The position numbers and the translations under genes were made by a program. Shown here piece by piece: positions 1-17,200 of a stretch of 64,000 nt of DNA (position 1 is its first letter; each line of letters opens with the position of its first letter). The notes under the pieces were generated by a model. The model saw only the letters and a list, made by a program, of their open reading frames with translations, had not been told where the DNA came from and searched no databases. This DNA comes from Patagioenas fasciata. Lineage: Eukaryota; Chordata; Aves; Columbiformes; Columbidae. The stretch covers positions 45,401,501-45,465,500 of the forward strand of contig NC_092523.1 in NCBI RefSeq assembly GCF_037038585.1. Reading direction: 5' to 3'.

Positions 1-4263
<4,263 letters not shown>

Positions 4264-5786
4264 TTAATGTGCTTTGCAGGTCAACCTCTTCAGATCCGTA
4301 TCTTCTAGGCCTTTTTCCATTTAAGTTAAGAGCAAAAGTTCAATGATTTTGTTTTCTTTATAAAGACAAAGAGTTCAGTTTGGAAAAAAATGATCAAAAC
4401 ACAGATCTATAAAACCAGCACGTGTGGTCAGGCATGTGGTACTCTCTGTGCTCCATAAGGCACCCTCTGCCTTTCCACAGAACATCAGTAACAGGCAGTT
4501 AAAGTTAGTGATGGCTTCAAGATGCAGTCCAGATAAAACCAATGGGGTCTAGCAGTCATACTAGCTTAAGTTCATCTGAAAATCCTACTTAGCATTAATT
4601 TGTGCAAAAGATGGAATTAAGAAATATTAGTATAGAAAGTTTAGAATGGAAAGAGGTGACCTGAACATGACTCTAAGCAAAGAGATTCCTGCAGTACTGA
4701 AAGCTGGTACAGGTGACTTCTAAAATTGGTACAGATTTTTTTAAAAAGACTCTAAAAACTGTAAATTTTGAAAACAAGGAATATTGCTTCAAGTCTTTTA
4801 AAATAAGGATCTGAATCACCTAACCATTTAAGATATCTGTTAAGATCAATTCAATATAAAGCTGCAGACACTAGAGGTTTTACTGGAGATAACAGATGGA
4901 TCAGGAAGTCAAATAACTAGAAAACAAATTATATTCATATATCCACTCAATTAGCAGAACTGGAATTCTTATGTTAATATTAACACGATGGCATTGTAAA
5001 AACAACTTCACAAACTATTCCATCACAAGTAAAAGGCATTCCGACATTATATTACAGCAATTCCAAAATTCAGATCTGTCTATACCTATAAATAAAGCTG
5101 GTGCAAAGGTGATTTGGAAGATTGAATCTGCCAAAAATATATGTATTTATCTTCTCTATTTTATCAATTAAGCACTGTAGAATGGTAAGGCATCTTAAAA
5201 GGTACTGTTTGGGCACACAATAACCAAAACAACAAAACAATAAAACATTAAAGAAAAATTTCCTTGTGTAGAAGAGACTATATGGTATTTCATAGTTCAT
5301 TCTATCCTCTTCAATGATGTGTTGTCTGAAAAATTTCCCCTCTATAATTTCTGAACAATTTCTGGACACTTTTAGGTTTTAGTTTCAAATGAGGGATGAC
5401 CTTCAAAATCATTATTTGCTTGCTTTATGCCAGAAATGCATTCTGTATGGCTTCATATCATCTTTCATCAGGCAGAGAATAGTACATATTGCTCCCACCA
5501 TTCAGCTCACGGGGACCTATTTGGATCTATCATGCATTTTGATAAACAAAGAATAGGCAATTTGCAAATATAAGACTTCAATTTATTGCCACAAAAAGTC
5601 ACCCCAAGTCTGTTGACCATCTTTCTGCTTAGGTAAGTATGATAAAACATCAGTTGACATAAATTGGCAGTAAAGATTAAATTATTTGCAGCTGACATAA
5701 CTTTCAAAATTTGCTTGCACGTGCAACACTGTCTCTTGATTACCTGACAAAATTAACTGAATTAATTTTAACTACGCAAGACTATA

Positions 5787-6577
5787 TAATGAAATATAAC
5801 AAGGGAAAGTGTAGAGTCCTGCATCTGGGCAGGAACAACCCCAGGTTCCAGTATAAGTTGGGGAATGACCTATTAGAGAGCAGTGTAGGGGAAAGGGACC
5901 TGGGGGTCCTGGTGGACAGCAGGATGACCATGAGCCAGCACTGTGCCCTTGTGGCCAGGAAGGCCAGTGGCATCCTGGGGTGCATTAGAAGGGGGGTGGT
6001 TAGTAGGTCGAGAGAGGTTCTCCTTCCTCTCTACTCTGCCCTGGTGAGACCACATCTGTAATATTGTGTCCAGTTCTGGGCCTCTCAGTTCAAGAAGGAC
6101 AGAGAACTGCTGGAGAGAGTCCAGCGCAGAGCAACGAAGATGATTAAGGGAGTGGAGCATCTCCCTTATAAGGAAAGGCTGAGGGACCTGGGTCTCTTTA
6201 TCTTGGGGAAGAGGAGACTGAGGGGTGACCTCATTAATGTTTACAGATACATAAAGCATGAGTGTCACGAGGATGGAGTCAGGCTCTTCTCGGTGACAAC
6301 TAATGATATAGGACAATGGGTAACGGGTTCAAACTGGTACACAAAAGGTTCCACTTAAATTTGAGAAAGAACTTCTTCTCAGTGAGGGTAACAGAGCACT
6401 GGAACAGGCTGCCCAGGGAGGTTGTGGAGTCTCCTGCTCTGGAGACATTAAAGACCTGCCTGGACACATTCCTGTGTAACCTCATCTAGGTGTTCCTGCT
6501 CCGGCAGGGGGATTGGACTAGATGATCTTTTGAGGTCCCTTCCAATCCCTAACATCCTGTGATTCTGTGATTCTATG
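5787..6577 (+). mobile_element. CR1 LINE 3' fragment (copy 1), 5' truncated
   Basis: Collinear with the 3' half of the larger copy at 9990-11582, starting in the region after the reverse transcriptase palm ([17 protein letters not shown]) and running to the 3' tail. The C-terminal CR1 ORF2 sequence is readable but broken: a TAA replaces a Glu codon near 6059 (VRPHL stop), and later frames shift. The 3' UTR ends GATGATCTTTTGAGGTCCC… then GTGATTCTGTGATTCTATG, the CR1 octamer-type tail. It is oriented against GLRB transcription. No clear target-site duplication was found. Confidence 0.93.
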
Positions 6578-6635
6578 TGCTCAAAATCTCCTTTTTTAAA
6601 GTACCTTCAATATAAGAATTTAAAGTAAACCAAAC

Positions 6636-6712
6636 AACTACTGGTTACTGAAAACAAGCTTTAAAATTTTTTAAATCAAAGAACTACTGGTTACTGAAAA
6701 CAAGCTTTAAAA
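6636..6712 (+). repeat. Tandem duplication, period 46
   Basis: The block AACTACTGGTTACTGAAAAC plus AAGCTTTAAAA at 6636 recurs at 6682, so the unit is 46 bases. The copies are nearly identical, indicating a recent local duplication in the intron. Confidence 0.9.
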
Positions 6713-7982
6713 ATATTTCAGAGTTCTAAAATATTCCATTCACATTAATGAAATATTAATTCCAGTCTTGATTATGAGATTAACATGGTTGTTTTCAAAC
6801 AAAAAGGATTTATAGCCATTTTAAAATTAAATTCATTGTTTAATTAAGAATAAAATATTTTTTTCATTGCTACACAAACTTCCACCATACCCAGTTTCAG
6901 ACTTAAATGCAATCATTGCCAGTTGGTTGTGCTTTCATAAATACAAAATTTTCCTGAGGGGTGTTAATTTCATGTTATTTATGAATGGTAAATCACCTGA
7001 GATACTGAATTACGTAATTAGGCTACGAACTCCCTCCTTTTGCAGTTAAGAGACAAAACTCATTTCAATTTTCATTACATTTTTCAAGTTAAATTCATTA
7101 ACTCTGTGACCTCCTAATGTTACTTGAGATCTCTTCAAGCTTGGGATGTAGCTCAGGAACAGCTCCAAATAATGGACCCTCGACTTCAGCTAAATAGTCA
7201 ATGAGAAACTTGCAGAGGATCCTCAGAATTTGCAGTGCTACAGCCATCCCTGTTGAGTTTTAATGGGAGATGTATTCATATGATGCAACAGCACTGACTA
7301 AAACACGTCCTGTTGACTTCTGTTGTTGTAAAAAAGCCTTCCAGTTGCCACAGTATGTGAGTATTTTGGATATAATTACAGGCAGGAATCAATCAAAGTA
7401 GAAAAGATAAATCATTAGAAGTCAGAGTACAGAAAGCATTGGATAAATTATTGGCCACACTCAGAAAACAATCATAGAATTGAATAAACACAGGGCTGAT
7501 GATTGTAAGCAGCTTGTTTTAATTACAGATATTCCAGGATACTTAGAGAAAGGAAGAACCTGCAGGTCAAACCATTTTAAGTTACACTCTAATACTATTC
7601 ACTTCTGGAAGAAAAGTTGACCAGAATATAAAAATTATCCTCCTTTGCTGCAACTGGCATAATTCTAGATGAACACCCTTTCAGAAAAGCTAGACACAAG
7701 CATAAATGTGCATTAGGACTATAGAAACAAAATGGTGACAATAAGATCAAAAGACATGTAAGCAAAACCAAGATAAGCATTTAATCTCATCTCCAACATA
7801 GATGTTTCTATATTTCAATTAGTTTGCAGTAATCCCTTATGATACTATCACATGAACTACTTGTTAGTTAAAAGTAATCTATTTTATGCTATGAAATGTA
7901 ACACATGAACTGGAATATTATTCATTAACTATAAACAGTAATTGAAGGAATCTTAAAGTCTTTTACCACTTATATTACCTAC

Positions 7983-8123
7983 CTGTGCCTTTATAATACT
8001 TGGTACAGTTACCATATTCAATATCCTCCTTTTTAATATCAAACTGAGGTAGAGCAATTTTCTCTAGCTGTACAGGATCTCCAGACTGCCAGATAAACCG
8101 TAAGTCATCAGTTGTGTAACCAA
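7983..8123 (-). CDS. GLRB: GLRB exon 7: loops before M1, start of second disulfide loop
   Basis: 141 nt, phase 1 in and phase 1 out. It completes F204 and encodes 205-250, starting [20 protein letters not shown] and ending [12 protein letters not shown]243 in GNCT pairs with C255 of the next exon, the second disulfide (loop C region) specific to glycine receptors. N242 (NCT) is a possible glycosylation site. The acceptor is TTCTTGTAG; a 36-base ATA microsatellite lies only about 20 bases upstream of it. The donor is G|GTAGGTAA. Confidence 0.96.
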
Positions 8124-9666
<1,543 letters not shown>

Positions 9667-9837
9667 CTAAAATAGCAGAAAAAAATAAAGTTATAATAGG
9701 TAGCAGTTTGAAATTGAGCTATCCCTATTAGTCAGAGAACAGAGTTTTATAAAGAGTTTTAAAATACACTAGTCCACAAATTAGAGTTCTACTAACACAT
9801 GATAGAACACATATATGTCTTAAGAATAACCAAAGGT

Positions 9838-9990
9838 CCGTACAGAGCAGAGTCCTGTCTCTAGCAGTGGCTCAGGGCAGACTCCTGAAGGAGAATATGA
9901 GACTACAGCAATCAGGAAAAGGTATTTTGCCACATGTCCAGCAGCTTCCCAAAAGTTGCACCTCAAGGGCTTCCGAAACCAGACATGATG
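9838..9990 (-). mobile_element. Ancient amniote CR1, segment right of the split (in element sense, 3' part)
   Basis: Plus-strand text AGAGTCCTGTCTCTAGCAGT and the following 'CCAGCAGCTTCCCAAAAGTT' stretch fit the end of the old antisense CR1 family (usual words: 'agtatcctgtctccgacagtggcc … ccagcttccagcagtttgcggctcagggactt'). The same family resumes at 11583 after the young insertion. The boundary with the young CR1 is estimated, not exact. Confidence 0.7.
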
Positions 9991-11484
9991 CTTCAGTATT
10001 TAAGGGACCTCAACAGACTGGACATCCATAAATCCATGGGTCCAGATGGGATGCATCCACGGGTGCTGAGGGAGCTGGCTGAAGTCATTGCTAGACCGCT
10101 CTCCATCATTTTTGCCAAGTCTTGGGAAACGGGAGAGGTGCCCGAGGATCGGAGGAAAGCCAATGTCACTCCAGTCTTCAAAAAGGGCAAGAAGGAGGAC
10201 CCGGGTAATTATAGACCGCTCAGTCTCACCTCTGTCCCTGGGAAAGTAATGGAACAGCTTATCCTTGGTGCCATCTCAAGGCATATCAGGGATAAGAGGG
10301 TCATTAGCGGCAGTCAGCATGGCTTTACCAAGGGTAAGTCATGCTTGACCAACCTCATAGCCTTTTATGAGAATGTAACAAGGTGGATGGATGATGGCAG
10401 AGCGGTGGATGTGGTCTACCTTGACTTCAGTAAAGCCTTTGACACAGTCCCTCACAGCATCCTCACAGCTAAATTGAGGAGGTGTGGTCTAGACAATAGA
10501 GTAGTGAGGTGGGTTGCAAACTGGCTTAAAGAGAGAAGCCAGAGAGTGGTGGTCAATGGTGCGGAGGCCAGTTGGAGGCCAGTATCTAGTGGAGTGCCTC
10601 AGGGGTCAGTACTGGGGCCAATATTATTCAATATATTCATTAACGATTTGGACGAGGGAATTGAGTGTACTATCAGCAAGTTTGCTCATGACACTAAGCT
10701 GGGAGGAGTGGCTGACACGCCAGAAGGCTGTGCTGCCATCCAGCGGGACCTGGACAGGCTGGAGAGTTGGGCGGGGGATAACCTGATGGAATTTAACAAG
10801 GGAAAGTGTAGAGTCCTGCATCTGGGCAGGAACAACCCCAGGTTCCAGTATAGGTTGGGGAATGACCTATTAGAGAGCAGTGTAGGGGAAAGGGACCTGG
10901 GGGTCCTGGTGGACAACGGGATGACCATGAGCCAGCACTGTGCCCTTGTGGCCAGGAAGGCTAATGGCATCCTTGGGTGTATTACAAGGGGGGTGGTCAG
11001 TAGATCGAGAGAGGTCCTCCTTCCCCTCTACTCCTCCCTGGTGAGACCCCATCTGGAATATTGTGTCCAGTTCTGGGCCTCTCAGTTCAAGAAGGACAGG
11101 GAACTGCTGGAGAGGGTCCAGCGTAGGGCAACAAAGATGATTAAGGGAGTGGAGCACCTCCCTTATGAAGAAAGGCTGAGGGAGCTGGGGCTCTTTAGTT
11201 TGGAGAAGAGGAGACTAAGGGGTGACCTTATTAATGTTTATAAATATATAAAGGGTGAGTGCCACGAGGATGGAGTCAGGCTCTTCTCAGTGGCAAACAA
11301 TGATAGGACAAGGGGCAATGGGATCAAGCTGGAACACAAGAGGTTCCACTTAAATTTGAGAAGAAACTTCTTCTCAGTGAGGGTAACAGAGCACTGGAAC
11401 AGGCTGCCCAGGGAGGTTGTGGAGTCTCCTTCCCTGGAGACATTCAAAGCCCGCCTGGACACATTCCTGTGCGACCTCACCTAG
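9934..11484 (+). pseudogene. CR1 ORF2 reverse transcriptase fragment, 516-codon open frame
   Basis: An uninterrupted 516-codon frame. Roughly the first 18 codons, including the ATG, appear to come from the older CR1 flank; CR1 homology begins around [20 protein letters not shown]. Visible motifs: [17 protein letters not shown] (fingers), [12 protein letters not shown], palm box [17 protein letters not shown] with the catalytic Asp at residue 164, [20 protein letters not shown] (box B), and box C, which reads FAHD at about residues 250-253 instead of FADD. The first catalytic Asp of box C is therefore His (codon CAT at 10687-10689; GAT in copy 3). The C-terminal part ([39 protein letters not shown]) is complete to the TAG. 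This is a 5'-truncated, catalytically dead remnant, not a host gene. Confidence 0.93.
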
Positions 11485-11582
11485 GCGTTCCTGCTCCAGC
11501 AGGGGGATTGGACTAGATGATCTTTTGAGGTCCCTTCCAATCCCAAACATACTGTGATACTGTGATACTGTGATACTGTGAC
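9990..11582 (+). mobile_element. Young CR1 LINE (copy 2), 5' truncated, near-intact reverse transcriptase ORF
   Basis: About 1.6 kb of CR1 ending in the 3' UTR (GATGATCTTTTGAGGTCCC…) and three to four ACTGTGAT units. It carries the reverse transcriptase half of ORF2 and all of the C-terminal region. It lacks the endonuclease domain and the promoter, so it cannot move on its own. It is inserted antisense into an older CR1 and antisense to GLRB. It is the best preserved of the three copies of this subfamily in the window, suggesting it is the most recent or the least mutated. Confidence 0.95.
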
Positions 11583-12480
11583 TTTTTTTCCCTCCAAGAA
11601 GCTGCTTTGCTTCCAGTTGCCTTCTGGAATCTGTGTAACTTTAATGATGCACAGCATCCTGCAGCAAGGCATGCCACAGCTAAGCTGCACACACTTCAAT
11701 AATCTCCTTTTCTCTATCTTGAGCCTGCCTCGTATTTTTTTTTACTGGAAAAGAACATGAAAAATCAATGTTCATCCATTCTCTCTGTGCCATTCATGGC
11801 CTCAGCTATCTTGCTTTTTCTAGTGCAAAAAATTCTGCCTTGCTTAGCTGTTCTTCAAAAAGGATATTGTTCCATAATTTTGACCATCCTTGTCTCCCTT
11901 CTTGCAGTGGGAAAACCAGAACTGCATTGTATTCAAGATGCAAGGATATAATGAATTTATACAGTAACATGACGTTCTCTTTAATCCCTAATACTTTCTA
12001 GAATTTAATTCACTTTCTCAACCAGTACTGAGCTGTCAGTGGACATTTTCAGAGAACTAGCCATCACTACCCAAAGGTTTTTTTTCCTACGTGGTAATCA
12101 CCTCAAACCGAACCAGTTTTTATATAAAGTTAAAATATTTTTTTCCGTCATGCATAATTTTCAGTTATTTACATTGAATTTCATGCCACAGTTTGTTACC
12201 TAGTCATTAGATTAATCTGCAGTTCCCACTGTTGTCTGTTATCTTCACTATCCTGAATATTCTGGCATCATCAAAAGCATCTGCCAGTTTTCCAGATAAT
12301 TTATGTTGAACATCACAGGCCCCAGAAGAGATTTTTCTGTGCAACTCTACTGCCTACTTCCCCTCATGTGAGCACTAGCTGTTTATTCCCACATTCAGTT
12401 TCCCAATTCTCAACTACTATATGCAAGAGCTTTCTCTCACATGCATTTTGTCAAGCATGTATTTTGATAACTGGAGATTC
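11583..12480 (-). mobile_element. Ancient amniote CR1, segment left of the split (in element sense, 5' part)
   Basis: Plus-strand text contains the family's characteristic words in order: 'ACAGCATCCTGCAGCAAGGC … CCACAGCTAAGCTGC' (11652 on), 'TTCAGAGAACTAGCCATCAC' (12050), 'ACATTGAATTTCATGCCACA' (12171), 'CCAGATAATTTATGTTGAAC' (12291) and 'AGGCCCCAGAAGAG'. This is the long-lived CR1 of birds, turtles and crocodilians, read antisense. It is strongly diverged with no open frame. Together with 9838-9990 it forms one element interrupted by copy 2. Confidence 0.8.
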
Positions 12481-14032
12481 TTTCATTAATGCAGGATATC
12501 ATCTCTATAAATTTAAAATAGAAGGCATAGCAATTATATATTTTAAAAAATGAAAATCTTAGTAGCATGTCACCAAAGCAGAGTGCCTCAAAAAATTAAT
12601 CTTACCTGCACACATATAATTTATGAACATATATTATTAAAATCAACACAATATTTTTAGAGGATGACATTAATTTAAAACTTTATCAAATTTGGTTTTG
12701 TTATTTGGAAGTTTTCAGAGAAGAACTTTTCCATCAGAAACACATTTATCAGTATTCACTCAATGTTCACTATTTGCTAGCTTAACCTATCGACTGAATT
12801 AAGTTCACTTATGAATAGCTGCCATCTGGAAAAATATTTGAAAAAAGTTTAAATGTTTCATTCAACATTTTCTGTTTCAAAATTAAGTTTCTTTTATAGC
12901 TGAAAGTGATTTTCTATTTTGAAATATTAATTTCTACAGACTTCAAAACATGCTACATAAACAATGGAAATCAGAACCAGGACCTTAAGAGTGAACCAAA
13001 TGAAATGCTTTGATTGCCCAATCTTTTCTTTTCTGATCACTGTTGGCAAATTATTGAGATTGAGTTTTTTTGTCCTGATTTGAAATGGGCAAAAAGGACC
13101 TCAGACTCTCCCATCTTCTTTCTTCTTTCTAGCCACTTCTACTCCAAGAAAAAATATCTCATGTGACCATAATTTCAGTGGTGGTTCCCTCTTAATGGTA
13201 AAGTTGCAGTATATCAGGTAATCATTTTTTTCCTCTATCAGGGCAATATGTTCCAGTTCGCACTAGAAGAAAATCCACTCATTCTGTGAAATTGAGCTTA
13301 ATCTCTAAAAATCATTGTGTCTATAAACTCTCCAGATCTGTAATTCACTATGACATCCTTTTTAATCAATCAATTTGCTGTTTTTCAGTGGATGATTATT
13401 TTTATGGCATGGTGTACTTTTGATAAACCAAGTCAAACCACAAAAAATTATGCATTAATTGCAATGAAATTAAACAACATTTTTGGGTCTTCTGAAAAGA
13501 TCTATATCCAGTAAGGCACAGAACTTTGTCAGGATTATGTCCCAATACTTCTACAAAACATCTATATTCACAAATTCTTTAATTTCTGCCTTTCCCTATA
13601 TCATTAATAAGTAATCATAATATTCTTTAGCTGATGTAGAAATTCAAGTGGTGTGAAAATTATACTGTTTTGCTGAAGGCTTTACTTGAGATATTAATTT
13701 CATTATGCTTCAAGTAATCCAAGCAATTATCAAAAGGGTCAAAATGTTGTTTCCAATAATACTAGTTTACTTAATGTGCTAGCTTAACATGACATACAAA
13801 TGTACAGATACTTCAAATTTCTAGTACTTGTTATGCTGTCAACTGACATGCTTTAAATCATTGTCATCTGATTTCTTTACACACATTTAATTTATTGCAG
13901 TATCTTTTACATACTGCCATATAAATTTAAATACTACTCATAAACTGTATTATGTTCCTAAGTCTAACGGTATATATATCGCATATCAGGCAATTTAAAA
14001 AAAAAAAGTGCAGAGATATATCAATAAAATAC

Positions 14033-14262
14033 CTCATGCTGACTAGGACATCTCCATCCCGAAAGATAAAAAGGAGGATATTTTCTTGTGTTACATCATG
14101 GAAGTTAGCATTTTTTTCATTTGCAAAGAATAAGTCTGGCTTCCAAAGACATTTAAACATTGTCGGGTCCACTGTCAGTGTATCTGAACCTCTCCAATCA
14201 TTGGGCAGTTTGAGTCTGGGGTCATTCCACTTCTGTCTTAGAAAGATGTTGACTCTATAATC
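14033..14262 (-). CDS. GLRB: GLRB exon 5: core of ligand-binding domain
   Basis: 230 nt, phase 0 in and phase 2 out (AG of an arginine codon). It encodes residues 100-175, starting [20 protein letters not shown] and ending [10 protein letters not shown]. It contains the conserved WNDPRL and [13 protein letters not shown] stretches, which form part of the inter-subunit glycine-binding site in this family. The acceptor …TCTTCCCATCAG ends at 14263 and the donor GTATTTTA starts at 14032. Open frame continues about 36 nt upstream and about 100 nt downstream on the same strand, but these parts are intronic by phase and by family comparison. Confidence 0.97.
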
Positions 14263-17200
14263 CTGATGGGAAGAACACATGAACACTAGATAAGCCAAAA
14301 ATGTAGCCAGAAACCACAGAGAAATTCAACCATTATATCAAACTGAAGAGAAAAGCAATTTATGCCCTGATTTTTTAATCACAAAGAGAGTAATCACAGT
14401 GGCAAGTGTTAAGTTCACTACAAATCGGTAGGTGATGTCTCACTCATGTTTTGAATATGGTAACTTTTTATTTTAAAGGGCCAAATTCTTCCCCCAGGAT
14501 CATTTTTCTGTCTCCTTGACGGTAGTCCTCTGTTCCCTAAGCACAGAGAAAAGCACACAGCAGGACAGAGGCAGGCCAGAGCTTGACTACACCAAATTGC
14601 TGCAGGCAGCAGGCACGACATCGCTTCTATCAGGATATCCCATGAGTGAAAATTGCAGCTTATTCTCCATTTGGTTAAGTGGCAAACAGATGGCAAAATA
14701 CCACACTATAAAATCAGAAAACAGACCAGGTAACAATACAGTTTACACTAGACACCCAGAATACAGCCTCAGACCTGTAACAGTGATTCGGACTATTTTG
14801 GTAACTGAGGAAAACTGATGCCAGCTCGCAACACTGAGGTAGCATGGATGAAAGCAGAAACAGAGCCGGTCTCAAAGAGACAGAATCAAACTTCTCACGG
14901 AGGAAACTTCCCTCTGAATTCAGCAGGACTCTTGCTCAAGGATGGACAGTAGTAGAGCCATGCTCAATGAGAGCCTAATTTTGCCTTCAGGAATTGGAGT
15001 AGCATGTGTCTCAGGGCAAAACGATACCCGCATGTGTTCCGTCCTTAGTGAAAGCTGTGTGCAACCAAAGGAAAAATCTGACCGAGTATGTCAGTTAAGA
15101 TTTTTCAGTCTTACCTCTAAGTCTTTTTGCTTTTTACATTTACATTTTACCCAGTGCTTCTATTTTATGTGTATGTAAAATAGGCATATTGCATATAGAA
15201 AAAAATAATAAAGGTATTGTTGAAATAAAGTAAAAGCCAAAATAAAACAGCAACACAAAAAAACCCAAAACAAACGAAAATTCTACATGTAAGTTAAAGT
15301 CTATCTCCAGTCTTCCTAGTTGACTTCTATGGTGTGATTCTTTTTTTTTTTTTTCATAATTGTCTGTTAGGTACAAAGCATCCTGAGATAAGGGCAGTGT
15401 CTTACAATTTTACATCAGTGAAAACACGGCTACTGCTTTACAATTATAGCAAAATGCTAGAAATCTGTGAGTGAAGGTTCTCAACATATTTTTGGTTTGT
15501 TAATGTATTCTGCATAGCAAACTAATTTTATAAAGTTGTTTACTTTACACTTCAATGCCCTCTCATACATTTTTCTGTTACTAGTATGTGAGTTCTCTTC
15601 TGTTGCACTTCCTATAATGTATACATTGAAGTCCAAAGCAAGTGCCATACTGAGACAGTCATGCTAACTTCAGGAGGAAGGAGTTCACTTGGCTAAGACC
15701 TCATGCAGAATAATTTACCCTGTTGATTTAACCTGTTAGTTGGAACACAGTGCCCACTTTCTTATGTTCAGTCCACCAGTCAGATCAGCCCAGGTATTTC
15801 TTTATTAAAATATACTCTGTAATATTTTTCCTTTAAGGAAAATGAAAGCAGCAAAATGAAGTAGAAAGAACTGAGGCAACATTTATTAATGCACACTTCT
15901 GAGAGATATGTTACTTGCTGGCAGTCTGCTTTTGAAAAACTATATGTAGTCTGACTCTTATTTATACAAAGACCTATATTATCTTGTCAAAGTAAATAAG
16001 AAGTATAAAACAATAGTTGATATGAAGTGACTTTGTACTGGAAGGCTGTCATAGAGAAGCTTCAGAACAGGATGGAATTCAGGTCATTATCTCGGAAAGC
16101 ATATTTTCGATTATATGTATATAATTGAAAATTTACTTTCTTCTTGCTGAAGTTCCCATTCCATATGCACTTCTTGGCTCAAATAAAACAATTACATTAA
16201 ACCATATGGGATAAATACTGCATACCATTCATGCTCACAAGTATTACACTATTAATTGCACCAAAATTAATTTCCCCATAAACTAGTGCATTACCCTAGT
16301 TTTAATAAAATAAAATGCCTTCTGAAAGCCATAGGCAAATGATAAACATTGTCTAACACTTGCCTCCAGCTTACGCATTCAGGAGGAGATGTTTATGTCA
16401 CTGAAAAGCAGAATGCACTGGCAAAATAAGAACTGGAAATAAGATCAGGTAGATGCTATGTTATTTCCTTCTTTGCTCTATCACAAATGAACTTAAGTAT
16501 ACCTAACAACACAATGTTGTAATATTTTAAGAAGAACTTGATCCTGTTCCTATTTAAGGCAATGGAAGAAAAATCACATTAACCTAAGATAGGTAAGGTC
16601 AAACTCACCTAAATGGCTAGAAACTTTTGACAGGGTATATTTGGAGAGGAAAGCCACCAACATACTTGAGGCAATACAGAAAATGTAGAAGAATGCAAAG
16701 AGATGTCAGGATATAAAACTGTGGCTAGTCAGACAATGATGTCCAGAAGGGCTTCTTTTTAGAAGAATATGAACTATTACAGCATCTGACAGCAGTATAC
16801 ACTATGATCTGGTACAAGTCTATTTCGAAAGAAGCCTGCAACCGGTCCTCTTAAACCTGGGCATTTAATTTTAAGATTCAGTATGTGTACTACAATTAGG
16901 TTCAATAGGGGCTAAAGAAGTGGTCTGCATGAAGCACGTGGTCTTCCTCCTATAAATTTTACAAACATTCTTTGAATATTGCAGAATGATTGGCATTTCA
17001 TAATAAAGGAGAGTCAAATAGCAATTAAAAAGCCTGAAACTAGGGGCAGTGGTGGAAGAGACATTCATCAGCATTAGAGCTAGGAGGACTTGGTAGATAA
17101 AAAGAATCACAGAAGTATTCCACAGGGAATTGTTTTCCCATGAAACTCAAACAGGAGGCAAGTTGTTTTCAGGGAGGTTGAAAGGGGAGGCATTCTAGGA

